Shown here piece by piece: positions 8,948-17,873 of a DNA stretch of 64,000 nucleotides; position 1 is the first letter of the stretch, and every line of letters begins with the position of its first letter. The position numbers and the translations under genes were made by a program. The stretch spans positions 124,001 to 188,000 of the forward strand of contig NZ_JACSCW010000006.1 of NCBI RefSeq assembly GCF_014333585.1, in the 5' to 3' direction. Source of the stretch: Hymenobacter sp. BT188 (lineage in GTDB: Bacteria > Bacteroidota > Bacteroidia > Cytophagales > Hymenobacteraceae). The notes under the pieces were generated by a model. That model had not been told where the DNA came from and made no database searches. It saw only the letters and a list, made by a program, of their open reading frames with translations.

Positions 8948-9190
8948 TTATGAGTCTCGGGTGAGGGAGCGAATGACTTGATACATAGCTATAAATACGC
9001 CGAGCAGCATGAATACAATGGTGTACCAAGGCCGCTCGTTCTGAAACCGCTCATCGAGCGCAGTGCCAGCCCACGCGCTCAGTCCAATGATGACTAGCAT
9101 TTGGAATCCCAAACCCGAATACTTAGCAAAAGTGCGCAGGCGGTCCGGATTGGAGTTAGTGGGCTTATCGGATGGAGGAACAGCGGGCAT
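8948..9190 (-). CDS. atpZ: AtpZ/AtpI-type ATP synthase accessory protein
   Basis: An 80-residue, two-helix protein of the AtpZ/AtpI family, which helps Fo assembly or cation supply. The conserved pattern is AKYSGLGFQMLVIIGLSAWAGTALDERF, then a short loop and a second helix (WYTIVFMLLGVFIAMYQVIRSL). I choose the ATG at 9190 (MPAVPPSDK); an in-frame ATG at 9214 would add eight residues, but its codons contain the TGGGGGGC octamer and look like leader. It is the first gene of the ATP synthase run. A clean promoter was not identified upstream. Confidence 0.85.
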   Translation of the reverse strand: MPAVPPSDKPTNSNPDRLRTFAKYSGLGFQMLVIIGLSAWAGTALDERFQNERPWYTIVFMLLGVFIAMYQVIRSLTRDS

Positions 9191-9329
9191 CGTAAATAGC
9201 AGGATGGGGGGCAAAAGTATAACTTTTCAACACACAAATACCCGTAGCAATTCCTTAGAATTATGCAGATATGAAAAGGAGGCAGGGAAAAAGCAGTAAT
9301 TTTACCCGAAGCCCAACGTTGAGAAGAAA

Positions 9330-9413
9330 ATGCCCCCCAGCTTCACCGAACGAATCGGCTACTGGGGCGCGTTAAATAGCCAACCCACCGCCTTGATCTG
9401 CTTTCTATTTTGA
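9330..9413 (+). other. Possible 27-residue leader ORF overlapping the SprE-like start
   Basis: An ATG at 9330 opens a 27-codon frame (MPPSFTERIGYWGALNSQP and on) whose TGA stop at 9411-9413 overlaps the TTG start of the next gene in TTTTGACT. The overlap would allow translational coupling to a weak TTG start. It may also be chance; no homology is recognisable. Confidence 0.3.
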
Positions 9414-12400
9414 CTAATACTCCGCTCTTTCGGCTGTTTTCAATTCCGCTGGCTTTGCTGCTGCTGTTGGTGGCGGGCATGGCTGCTTGTTCCTCAGAGC
9501 GCAAATCGGTGGTGGGCCGCACGTACCGGAATATTGTGGCGCGGGATAATGGCTTTTTTCTCGCCCGCGAGAAGATGCGTACGACTGAGGCTACGCTGTA
9601 CGCCGCTCGTATCAACGACTACAACCGCTTCCTACCTCTCTTCCCAACCTTGGACGACGCGACTGTTACCAAAATCACGGCCGACCTCGACGATATTATA
9701 AAAAAAGCCTCTCTGCCACTTCAGTACCAACCGGGCAGCGCCTGGACGGATGACAGCTACCTCGTTATTGGAAAGGCACGCTATTATAAAAAGGAGTACG
9801 AGGAGGCAGCCAAGACTTTCCGTTATATCAACGGCAGCAGCGAAGACGCCACAGTGAAGCAAGAAGCCTTAATTTGGCTTATGCGCACTTACTTGGCTCA
9901 GAAAGAGTACGATAACGCCGCCGCCGTATCAGATGTATTGGATAAGGAAGAAGGCCGCGAGAGTACTGCCCGGGAGTTGTTTCTGACCCGTGCGGAGTAT
10001 CATTTGCTAACTGATAATCCGAAGCTGGCTATTGAGAATCTGAACAAGGCCATTCCGTATATCAAGCCCAAAAATGAGCGTTCCCGCACCCGTTACATTT
10101 TGGCGCAACTCTATCAAGCTCAAGGGCAGGATAAAGAGGCCTATGCTGAGCTGAACCAGATTCTGAAGCGCAATCCCCCTTACGAGCTGGATTTCTATTC
10201 CAAGCTGCTGCTAGGGCAAGTGTCTGATCTGAACACCGATAGGGCGCGACTAGACAAGTATTTCGCTAAGCTGCTCAAAGACCCAAATAATAAGGAGTAC
10301 CGCGACAAGGTGCTGTATGAGATGGCCCGGCTCGACTATCGTCAGCAGCGCTACCCGGAAGCGCTGGCGCTCGTGCAGCAGTCGTTGCGTGTGCCTACGC
10401 CCAATCGGGCACAAAAGTCTTATACCCATCTGCTGGCAGGCCGCATCTACTACGAAAATCTGCAACGGTATCAACTAGCGGCGGCCTATTACGATAGCGC
10501 AGTGCAGAATTTGCCCCCCACGGCCCCTGAGTACGCGGCCACAGCCGAGCGAGCCCAGATTTTACAGGAATTCGCTAAGCAGATTACCATCATCGAAACA
10601 CAGGACAGCCTACAGGCATTAGCTCGATTGGATACTGCCGCGCTACGCACGCGGCTTAGTGAATATGCTAAGGTGGAAATTGCTTCTCGGCAGCAGCAAG
10701 CCGAGCGACTGGCCGCCGCTGAGAAAGCACAGGAAGTACGACAGCAGCAAGCACAGGCCTATACTGGCGTCAGCGAGACCCGGGCCGGCAATCCTGATAT
10801 TGATCCAATGGCATTCGCCAATACGAGCACTGGCGCCCAATGGTACTTCGACAATCCGGCGGCGCTTAGCACGGCCCGGTCTGAGTTTATTCGGCGCTGG
10901 GGCACCCGACAGCTACAAGACAATTGGCGCGTCAGCAGCCAGGTTAGCGGCACCCTTACTACGAATCAGAGCGGGAGCGGGCCGGCTACCAATTCTGGCG
11001 TGGCCGGCGCTGGTGTGAACTCAGCAACTGGTGCTGCCCCTGCTGCTAATGATGCCGCAGCATTTGAGCGTGGCTTAGTTGCCCAATACCGTCAGAACAT
11101 TCCGCTTACAGTGCCACAGCTTCAAGCTTCACAGAAGCAAATGGAAGAGGCATTATTCGCGCTGGGGGGCATTTACAACCAGCAGCTTCGGGAGCCCACT
11201 CGTGCCGTCGAAACCTACGATAAGCTGATAGCAGGCTACCCCAACAGCACGCATTTGCCCGAAGTATATTACAGCCTGTATTTGATCTACAAAGATCAGA
11301 ATGACCCCAAGGCCGAAGTATACAGCCAACGGCTTCGCCAGTCGTTTCCTAATTCGTCCTACGCCCGCTTGGTTGGCGACCCGGAATATTTGCGGCGCAC
11401 CTCACTGGCCAATGCGCAGGTAGGCGTCTTGGTAGATTCAGCCTTTGTCCTTTATAAAAAGCAGGACTTTAAAAAGGCAGCGGGCTTGCTGGACCAAGTA
11501 AAACGCCAATATCCGGATAACGCTCTGAACGACCGAGTAGCTTTTCTCAACACACTGCTTACCATTCGAACCCAACCGCCACTATCGGCGCAGGCAGCGG
11601 TCCAAAAGTTTTATAAGGACTACCCCAGCAGTCCATTGGCTCCACAAGCGGCCATTTTGCTCAAATCGTATCAGGATTATAAGGCAGGCAGCATTAGTGG
11701 CGCTCTGGCTTCCACAGAAAAGCCCCCCGTCTCTGCCTTTCGGCCTGGTGAAATAGATACTCGGCGGCGCGTAGCAATAGCTCCTGATAATCGGCCGGTG
11801 GTACCCGTCAATCGGGTGGCAGCTCCGCCAGTTTCCGCTCCTATTCCTGCTTCAAAAGCCAATCCAACTCCCGCCAAGCAGTCAGCCACAACCGTTGCCA
11901 AGCCAGCAGAAGCTAGTAGTACAGCCAAACCTACCGCTCCTGCCCCAGTTCCGACGAATGAAAAAGTAGCGACTCAACCTACTACGCCGGCGCCGGCAAC
12001 AGCACCGGGAGGCAATTCTACACCTGCTCCCGCTGAGCCAGCAGCCACTCCTTACCTGAATAACCCAGCCACGGGGCATGCAGTAGTGCTTATTTTCCCC
12101 AAAGGCGCAGCACCTGTAGCCACTTTGCCAGCGGCCCTTGCTACCTACAATAATCGCTTTTATCGCGCCAACAACCTTCAAGTGCAACCTACTGCCCTCG
12201 GTGATTCGGTGGAATTGGTGGTGGTACAAACATTGCCGGTTCAGAAAGCGGCGCAGAGCTACGCCCTAAAACTGCGTGGCCCACAGTCGCCGCTAAGCCG
12301 ATTACGGGGCGCGGGTTACCAAATCCTGGTTATTGGTATTGATAATCTCCCATTGCTACTTCAAACCAAGGATTTAGCTGATTATCAACGCTTTTACGAA

Positions 12401-12418
12401 AGAGAAATCAAGAATTGA
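9410..12418 (+). CDS. sprE: TPR-repeat lipoprotein, SprE/PorW-like (type IX secretion)
   Basis: A 1002-residue outer-membrane lipoprotein: a hydrophobic N-terminus ending in VAGMAAC gives a lipidated Cys27. It then has many tetratricopeptide-like helical pairs (about residues 110-400 and again 560-760), and an Ala/Pro/Thr-rich flexible stretch near 780-880. A folded C-terminal domain (ATGHAVVLIFPKGAAPVATLP and on) follows. The opening SVVGRTYRNIVARDNGFFLAREKM matches the SprE/PorW family, needed for T9SS and gliding. No ATG fits the signal peptide, so the start is the TTG at 9410. It is followed by a penicillin-binding protein gene and lies 4.5 kb from the gld genes. The function is family-based. 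Confidence 0.75.
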   Translation: MTNTPLFRLFSIPLALLLLLVAGMAACSSERKSVVGRTYRNIVARDNGFFLAREKMRTTEATLYAARINDYNRFLPLFPTLDDATVTKITADLDDIIKKASLPLQYQPGSAWTDDSYLVIGKARYYKKEYEEAAKTFRYINGSSEDATVKQEALIWLMRTYLAQKEYDNAAAVSDVLDKEEGRESTARELFLTRAEYHLLTDNPKLAIENLNKAIPYIKPKNERSRTRYILAQLYQAQGQDKEAYAELNQILKRNPPYELDFYSKLLLGQVSDLNTDRARLDKYFAKLLKDPNNKEYRDKVLYEMARLDYRQQRYPEALALVQQSLRVPTPNRAQKSYTHLLAGRIYYENLQRYQLAAAYYDSAVQNLPPTAPEYAATAERAQILQEFAKQITIIETQDSLQALARLDTAALRTRLSEYAKVEIASRQQQAERLAAAEKAQEVRQQQAQAYTGVSETRAGNPDIDPMAFANTSTGAQWYFDNPAALSTARSEFIRRWGTRQLQDNWRVSSQVSGTLTTNQSGSGPATNSGVAGAGVNSATGAAPAANDAAAFERGLVAQYRQNIPLTVPQLQASQKQMEEALFALGGIYNQQLREPTRAVETYDKLIAGYPNSTHLPEVYYSLYLIYKDQNDPKAEVYSQRLRQSFPNSSYARLVGDPEYLRRTSLANAQVGVLVDSAFVLYKKQDFKKAAGLLDQVKRQYPDNALNDRVAFLNTLLTIRTQPPLSAQAAVQKFYKDYPSSPLAPQAAILLKSYQDYKAGSISGALASTEKPPVSAFRPGEIDTRRRVAIAPDNRPVVPVNRVAAPPVSAPIPASKANPTPAKQSATTVAKPAEASSTAKPTAPAPVPTNEKVATQPTTPAPATAPGGNSTPAPAEPAATPYLNNPATGHAVVLIFPKGAAPVATLPAALATYNNRFYRANNLQVQPTALGDSVELVVVQTLPVQKAAQSYALKLRGPQSPLSRLRGAGYQILVIGIDNLPLLLQTKDLADYQRFYEREIKN

Positions 12419-12514
12419 AATTAGTTTGAGTTGGTCAGTCAGCTTATATAAGGCCACCGCAGCACTCAATACCTTTCCTGATTTCGCGTTCCTAGCTTAT
12501 AATTTCCCTAAAGA

Positions 12515-14848
12515 ATGGCTATTCCTGCCACCAAAACTAAAGTTCAGCCACGTAAGCCCCAACGGTCAGGGCGCTTCACGGGCATCACGCGCACGCTATG
12601 GATGCTGTTTAGCTTCGGGCTAATTGGCTTCATCGTGTATGTGTTGGCCGTGAGTGTCAACTTTATGAACCTGTTTGGGCGCATGCCCAACCTCAAGACG
12701 CTGGAAAACCCCAAGAGCGAACTCGCCTCGGAGATCTACTCAGCCGATGGAGTGCTAATGGGCAAGTATTTCCGCGAAAACCGCACGCCGGTGGGCTACG
12801 AGGAACTGCCCCAAAACTTGATTGACGGCCTGATCGCCACTGAAGACGTCCGCTTCGAGAGCCACTCTGGTATTGACCTGAAAGGTCTGTTTGCCGTTCC
12901 GTATTATTATGTATCGGGGCGCATTCGGCGGGGTTCCAGTACACTTACGCAGCAGGTTGCCAAGGTGCTGTTCCGTACCCGCGCCGATCTTAATGACGGT
13001 ACACTGAGCCATGTGCCAGGCCTGCGCATGCTCATCATCAAGACCAAGGAATGGATAATGGCCATTCGACTGGAGCGCAACTATACCAAGCGCGAAATCA
13101 TGACGATGTACTTGAATATCAACGAGTACGGATCGAATGCGTTTGGTATTAACGTAGCAGCTAAAACCTTTTTTAATAAGCAGCCCAAAAACCTCACGCT
13201 GGAGGAGTCAGCCCTACTGGTAGGGGTACTTAACGCGCCTTCTTACTTTAGTCCGGTAGAGCACCCAGAACGGGCAAAAACCCGGCGCAACTGGGTACTG
13301 AGCCAGATGCGTAAGTACGGCTACATTGATCAAGCATCATATGAAGCGGCGGCGGCTAAGACTATCGCGCTGACTTATAATGTAGAAAATGCTAACAAGG
13401 GCATTGCCCCATACTTCCGTCGGGAGGTGAGCAAAGCGCTTCTACAATGGAGCCGCGAAACCGACCACGACCTCTACGCCGACGGCTTGAAGATCTATAC
13501 TACCATCGACTCGCGGATGCAGAAGTATGCGGAATCAGCGGTAGCTGAGCATATGAAGCAGCAGCAAAAGCTGTTTACGCAGCATTGGAAGGGTCAGCAA
13601 CCATGGCGTGATGAAACCGGTCGCCTAATTCCGAACTTCCTGCAAACAGCCATCAAACGCACAGAACGCTACAAGTCGCTCAATACCCGCTTTGAAGGCA
13701 ACAAGGACTCTATCAACTACTATCTGAATAAGAAGTACAAGATGATGGTGTTCACGTGGCAGGGCGAGAAGGAAATGACGATGTCGCCATTAGACTCTTT
13801 GGCGTACTACAAGCGCTACCTGCAAGCTGGCTTTATGGCCATGAACCCATTAAATGGGCAGATAAAAGCATGGGTAGGTGGCACCAACTTTAAGTATTTT
13901 AAATACGACCACGTAAAGCAAGGTACACGGCAACCCGGCTCCACGTTCAAGCCGATTGTATATACGGCGGCCATCGACCAAGGCTATTCACCTTGCTATC
14001 AGGTACAGGATTTGGCTATTACCTTCCCAGCGGAAGCTGGTCGGGCGGCTTACACTCCTCGCAACTTTGAAGGTGGCTATTCGGGCCGCACCTTTACCAT
14101 CCGGCAAGCTTTGGCCCGTTCGATGAACTCGATTACCGCCTTTCTGGTGCAGAAGCTGGGGCCGGAAACTATTGTTGCTTACGCTAAGCGATTAGGTATC
14201 ACCTCTCCCATTGAGGCCGTACCGGCTGTCGGCTTTGGCTCCAGCGACGTGAGCATCTATGAGTTGTGTGGCGCTTACAGCACCTTCGTAAACAAAGGGG
14301 TGTGGACTTCGCCCATGATGGTGACGCGGATCGAAGACAAAAATGGCAACGTGCTGCGCGAATTTGTCCCCCAGACCCGTGAGGCCTTGAGTGAAGAAAC
14401 CGCTTACCTGATGACGCATATGCTGCAAGCCTCTACTACAGAGCGCGGCGGCACATCTACCATTCTCAAGACGGGTTTCAAGTTTCCGTATGAGATGGGG
14501 GGTAAAACTGGCACTACCTCTAACTATTCTGATGCTTGGTTTATGGGCATCACTCCTGACTTAGTGTGTGGCATGTGGGTGGGCGGCGAAGACCGCAGCA
14601 TTCACTTTCGTAATGGCTCCAACGGGCAGGGCGCTCGTGCTGCGCTGCCTATTTACGGCTTATTCATGCGCAAAGTATATGGCGATAAGGGTCTTGATGT
14701 AAGCAAGGCTCCCTTCCCAAAACCCGCGCAACCATTGAGTATTGAGATTGACTGTAGCCGTTACTACGGTGGCCAACGTGACACCATTCCAGTGGATCAG
14801 AAGCTCAACCAGACTGATCTTGATATCCTTAATGGACAGGAGATTTAA
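12515..14848 (+). CDS. Class A penicillin-binding protein (PBP1A-type transglycosylase/transpeptidase)
   Basis: A 777-residue bifunctional peptidoglycan synthase. One N-terminal membrane helix (about 27-50) anchors it. The GT51 glycosyltransferase domain has catalytic Glu110 in EDVRFESHSGID and RGSSTLTQQ at 139-147. The transpeptidase domain has the nucleophile motif S476-TFK, S536-MN and K664-TG. It polymerises lipid II and cross-links strands in the periplasm. The gene follows the SprE-like gene by about 96 bases, so the two may share a transcript, and it ends at a strong terminator. Confidence 0.95.
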   Translation: MAIPATKTKVQPRKPQRSGRFTGITRTLWMLFSFGLIGFIVYVLAVSVNFMNLFGRMPNLKTLENPKSELASEIYSADGVLMGKYFRENRTPVGYEELPQNLIDGLIATEDVRFESHSGIDLKGLFAVPYYYVSGRIRRGSSTLTQQVAKVLFRTRADLNDGTLSHVPGLRMLIIKTKEWIMAIRLERNYTKREIMTMYLNINEYGSNAFGINVAAKTFFNKQPKNLTLEESALLVGVLNAPSYFSPVEHPERAKTRRNWVLSQMRKYGYIDQASYEAAAAKTIALTYNVENANKGIAPYFRREVSKALLQWSRETDHDLYADGLKIYTTIDSRMQKYAESAVAEHMKQQQKLFTQHWKGQQPWRDETGRLIPNFLQTAIKRTERYKSLNTRFEGNKDSINYYLNKKYKMMVFTWQGEKEMTMSPLDSLAYYKRYLQAGFMAMNPLNGQIKAWVGGTNFKYFKYDHVKQGTRQPGSTFKPIVYTAAIDQGYSPCYQVQDLAITFPAEAGRAAYTPRNFEGGYSGRTFTIRQALARSMNSITAFLVQKLGPETIVAYAKRLGITSPIEAVPAVGFGSSDVSIYELCGAYSTFVNKGVWTSPMMVTRIEDKNGNVLREFVPQTREALSEETAYLMTHMLQASTTERGGTSTILKTGFKFPYEMGGKTGTTSNYSDAWFMGITPDLVCGMWVGGEDRSIHFRNGSNGQGARAALPIYGLFMRKVYGDKGLDVSKAPFPKPAQPLSIEIDCSRYYGGQRDTIPVDQKLNQTDLDILNGQEI

Positions 14849-14878
14849 GCAAGCCTACTTAGCTAATCGGCTTTTAAT

Positions 14879-14927
14879 AAAAACAAAATCGTGGCTGGTA
14901 TGCCTTACCAGCCACGATTTTGTTTTT
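14879..14927. terminator. Perfect 20-bp-stem terminator after the PBP gene
   Basis: AAAAACAAAATCGTGGCTGG (14879-14898) and its exact complement (14908-14927) flank a nine-base loop. The stem begins with an A-tract and ends in a T-tract. It rules out the longer reading frame upstream of uvrC, which would start inside the stem. Confidence 0.93.
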
Positions 14928-15027
14928 ATGCCTTCTTTGTGGGTTTAGGAAATTCCTCTGTACACCTTCGCGTTCTTTATTTGCGTACCTCTATCAGAAT
15001 CTTCATTCTGCGCCTAATTACCAGCAT

Positions 15028-16839
15028 ATGGCCGCCAAAGCCCATCTACAAGAGCAAATCCGTCAGCTACCCCATCGTCCGGGTGTATACAAATACTTTG
15101 ATGATGAAGGTATTATCTACGTTGGCAAGGCTGTAGACCTGCGTAAGCGCGTAAGCAGCTACTTCACCAAGCAGGATCATAATAAGAAAACCCAACAGCT
15201 GGTCAAGAATATAAAGCGCATCGAATTTACCATAGTAGACAGTGAATCCGATGCCTTTTTGCTTGAAAACAACCTTATTAAACAGCATCAGCCTAAGTAT
15301 AATATCCTGCTGAAAGATGGCAAGACGTATCCTTACTTATGCTTGACGAATGAGCGGTTTCCGCGCCTGATTCCGACTCGTAAGAAGATCAACGATGGCT
15401 CGCGCTATTATGGTCCATACGCCAACTTAACGGCTATGAACGTGATACTGGAGTTGATCCGTGCGTTATATCCGCTACGTACCTGCACCTATAATCTTAC
15501 CCCTGACAACGTAGCGGCCGGCAGGTTTAAAGTTTGTCTGGAGTATCATCTGGGCAACTGCAAAGGGCCCTGTGAAGGCTTGCAGGATGAAGAAACCTAC
15601 AACCAATACATTCAGCAGATACGCAGCATGTTAAGTGGTAATCTTACCGTTCCCAAGGCTTATTTCAGGGAGCGCATGATGGCCGCCGCGCAGGAGCAGC
15701 AATACGAATTAGCACATACTCTCAAGAAAAAGCTGGACCGCCTAGACGACTTCCAGGCAAAATCGACTGTCGTCAATGCTTCGCTCTCGAATATCGATGT
15801 ATTCTCGATTGCGTCTAACGAGAAGAGTTCGTTTATCAACTATCTAAAGGTGATGAATGGCTCTATCATCCTGACGCAGTCGCTGGAAGTGCAGAAGAAG
15901 CTGGACGAGACCGACGAGGAAATTTTGCCACCCCTGATCATGCAGATGCGGGAGGAGTTTGAGAGTGAATCGAAGGAGATTCTCACTAATGTTGCCTTGC
16001 CTCCCTTGCCTCTCCCTGGAGTCCTTGTTTCGACCCCGCAAATCGGTGACAAGCGCAAGCTTCTGGAGCTGAGCATCAAGAACGTGCTTTATCTGCGCAA
16101 GGAAAAGGAGAGTATGAATGATCGCTCCAAGGACCTGAATGAGGTTCGTATTATGGAAACGATAAAGAAGGATTTGCGGCTAACAGAGCTTCCCAAGCAC
16201 ATTGAGTGCTTTGACAACTCAAACTTTCAGGGCGACAACCCGGTGGCAGCAATGGTCTGCTTCCGCAATGCCAAGCCTAGCAAGAAAGACTACCGACATT
16301 ACCACATCAAAACTGTCATAGGGCCCAACGACTTCGACTCCATGTACGAAGTCGTGACACGCCGCTATCGCCGGCTCGTGGATGAGGGCGCTTCTCTACC
16401 TCAATTAGTTATTGTGGATGGTGGCAAAGGCCAGCTTAGCATGGCCGTGAAGGCCTTAAAGGACCTTAATCTTTGGGGTCAGATCCCAGTTATAGGCATC
16501 GCTAAGCGTTTGGAGGAAATTTATGTCCCGAATGACCCTCTACCGCTTTACATCGATAAGAAAAGCGAGTCGTTGCGCCTGTTTCAGCGTATGCGTGACG
16601 AGGTGCACCGCTTCGGTATTACCTTTCACCGTAACCGTCGGGATGCGGCAACGCTCAAAACGGAATTGACGGAGGTGAAAGGTCTTGGCCCTGCTACGGC
16701 CGAAAAGCTATTGAGCAAGTTTAAATCAGTCAAGAAAATTCGTGAAATGAGCGAAGCTGAGCTAGTCGCTGAAATAGGCAAAGCGAAAGCGCGTGTCTTA
16801 CTCGCTTATTTTGAGCAACAGGAGCAAGGAGCGGAGTAA
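15028..16839 (+). CDS. uvrC: Excinuclease ABC subunit C
   Basis: A 603-residue nucleotide excision repair endonuclease that cuts on both sides of a lesion marked by UvrAB. The GIY-YIG nuclease domain is at the N-terminus (RPGVYKYFDDEGIIYVGKA), followed by a Cys-containing segment (FKVCLEYHLGNCKGPCEG) and the UVR helices. Next comes the RNase H-like 5' nuclease domain (HIECFDNSNFQGDNPVAA; LVIVDGGKGQLS), and a C-terminal helix-hairpin-helix (VKGLGPATAEKLLSKF). The start is the ATG at 15028 (MAAKAHLQEQ); an upstream in-frame codon lies in the terminator. It stands alone between two strong terminators. Confidence 0.96.
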   Translation: MAAKAHLQEQIRQLPHRPGVYKYFDDEGIIYVGKAVDLRKRVSSYFTKQDHNKKTQQLVKNIKRIEFTIVDSESDAFLLENNLIKQHQPKYNILLKDGKTYPYLCLTNERFPRLIPTRKKINDGSRYYGPYANLTAMNVILELIRALYPLRTCTYNLTPDNVAAGRFKVCLEYHLGNCKGPCEGLQDEETYNQYIQQIRSMLSGNLTVPKAYFRERMMAAAQEQQYELAHTLKKKLDRLDDFQAKSTVVNASLSNIDVFSIASNEKSSFINYLKVMNGSIILTQSLEVQKKLDETDEEILPPLIMQMREEFESESKEILTNVALPPLPLPGVLVSTPQIGDKRKLLELSIKNVLYLRKEKESMNDRSKDLNEVRIMETIKKDLRLTELPKHIECFDNSNFQGDNPVAAMVCFRNAKPSKKDYRHYHIKTVIGPNDFDSMYEVVTRRYRRLVDEGASLPQLVIVDGGKGQLSMAVKALKDLNLWGQIPVIGIAKRLEEIYVPNDPLPLYIDKKSESLRLFQRMRDEVHRFGITFHRNRRDAATLKTELTEVKGLGPATAEKLLSKFKSVKKIREMSEAELVAEIGKAKARVLLAYFEQQEQGAE

Positions 16840-16880
16840 ATCAGTAGGTATTTACTCAAAACAGTTATAGAATCAGTAAC

Positions 16881-16924
16881 AATAAAAAAGCCCCCCAGCT
16901 ACGTAGCTGGGGGGCTTTTTTATT
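16881..16924. terminator. Perfect 44-base palindrome, bidirectional terminator of uvrC and gldN
   Basis: Positions 16881-16902 and 16903-16924 are exact reverse complements, without a loop. The core is AAAAAAGCCCCCCAGCTAC and its complement. It ends the convergent uvrC and gldN transcripts and carries the TGGGGGGC octamer on both strands. Confidence 0.93.
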
Positions 16925-16936
16925 GTTAACTCAAGC

Positions 16937-17827
16937 TTAGAAGCTCCATAAGTTGTATTCGTACTCAATCAAGTCAGCAGCAGCTTGTTGCGAGGCGAGA
17001 ATGCCTTGCTGTTGACTACCGTAGATTTCATCCAGACGAGAATCACTTGGATTAGAAACCTGAACGATATAAGAGTTAAACAACCATAGCTCGAATGCAT
17101 CCGCCAGGTTCTTGTGTTGAGCGTCGTTCTGTGGATTAAACCAGATAGCTTTATCAGGATTGTTACGGAACATCTTCACCAGATCACTGTACTTGAACGT
17201 ACCGATCTCCTTTTCAATACCTGAGGTATTTGAGCTAAGGGTAGATGGCACCAACAAAGTGATGGTTTTGATGTCATGATACATCCGCGACCGTTTCTTG
17301 TCGAAGATCATATCTTCCTTCAACTCCATCTGATACAAATCCTTATAACGATACTCGTAGCTGGCAGGTGCACCAGCCGTAGCAGGAGCACTGCTTCCAG
17401 CCGCTGGTCTAGCTGCAGGAGCACCCCAACCATCATCATTTGCACCAGCATCTGCCTCAGTGAAACCAGCTGCCTTTTCTTCGTCGCTAAGCTCGTTGGC
17501 CGATTCAGCAAACGACATGTTAGCCGTTACTTCAGCTGGAGTATATGTGCTGGTCAGCGAGTCATTACGATAAGCCTGAATTTCACCGCGCTTTACTGCT
17601 TCAAGGATAACCTTGCTGATTTCCTTGCCTTCAGAAAACATCGGCTTATTTTGCTTTTCACGCAAATCAACAGCCCGGGTTATCGTCTTGCTGAACATGA
17701 TGTCCGAGTTCGGGATAGGCCGGTGCGAGCCATTGCTGCTCGCAGTAGTGGATTGCTCCTGACCCGAAGCTGTCAATGACAGTGTTAGGCCGGCGGCCAG
17801 AGCAGCGAATGAAAGGAATTTATTCAT
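16937..17827 (-). CDS. gldN: T9SS ring-complex protein GldN/PorN
   Basis: A 296-residue exported protein with a signal peptide (MNKFLSFAALAAGLTLSLTASGQ). GldN joins GldK in the periplasmic ring of the T9SS at the outer membrane. Family features are the RPIPNSDIMFSKTITRAVDLREKQNKP opening, the KEDMIFDKKRSRMYHDIKTITLL stretch, and KYSDLVKMFRNNPDKAIWFNPQND. A low-complexity Ala/Ser/Pro segment near 128-150 is an insertion. It is last in gldKLMN, 46 bases after gldM, followed by the palindromic terminator. Confidence 0.95.
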   Translation of the reverse strand: MNKFLSFAALAAGLTLSLTASGQEQSTTASSNGSHRPIPNSDIMFSKTITRAVDLREKQNKPMFSEGKEISKVILEAVKRGEIQAYRNDSLTSTYTPAEVTANMSFAESANELSDEEKAAGFTEADAGANDDGWGAPAARPAAGSSAPATAGAPASYEYRYKDLYQMELKEDMIFDKKRSRMYHDIKTITLLVPSTLSSNTSGIEKEIGTFKYSDLVKMFRNNPDKAIWFNPQNDAQHKNLADAFELWLFNSYIVQVSNPSDSRLDEIYGSQQQGILASQQAAADLIEYEYNLWSF

Positions 17828-17873
17828 ACCGTGATAAGCAATTAAAAGCGACGGTTAGTTCAGGAAAGAGCAA

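Noticed and set aside
14920..15027. Longer uvrC start at 14920
   Set aside because: It would begin inside the terminator stem, and the added residues are not UvrC-like; the ATG at 15028 fits the GIY-YIG domain.
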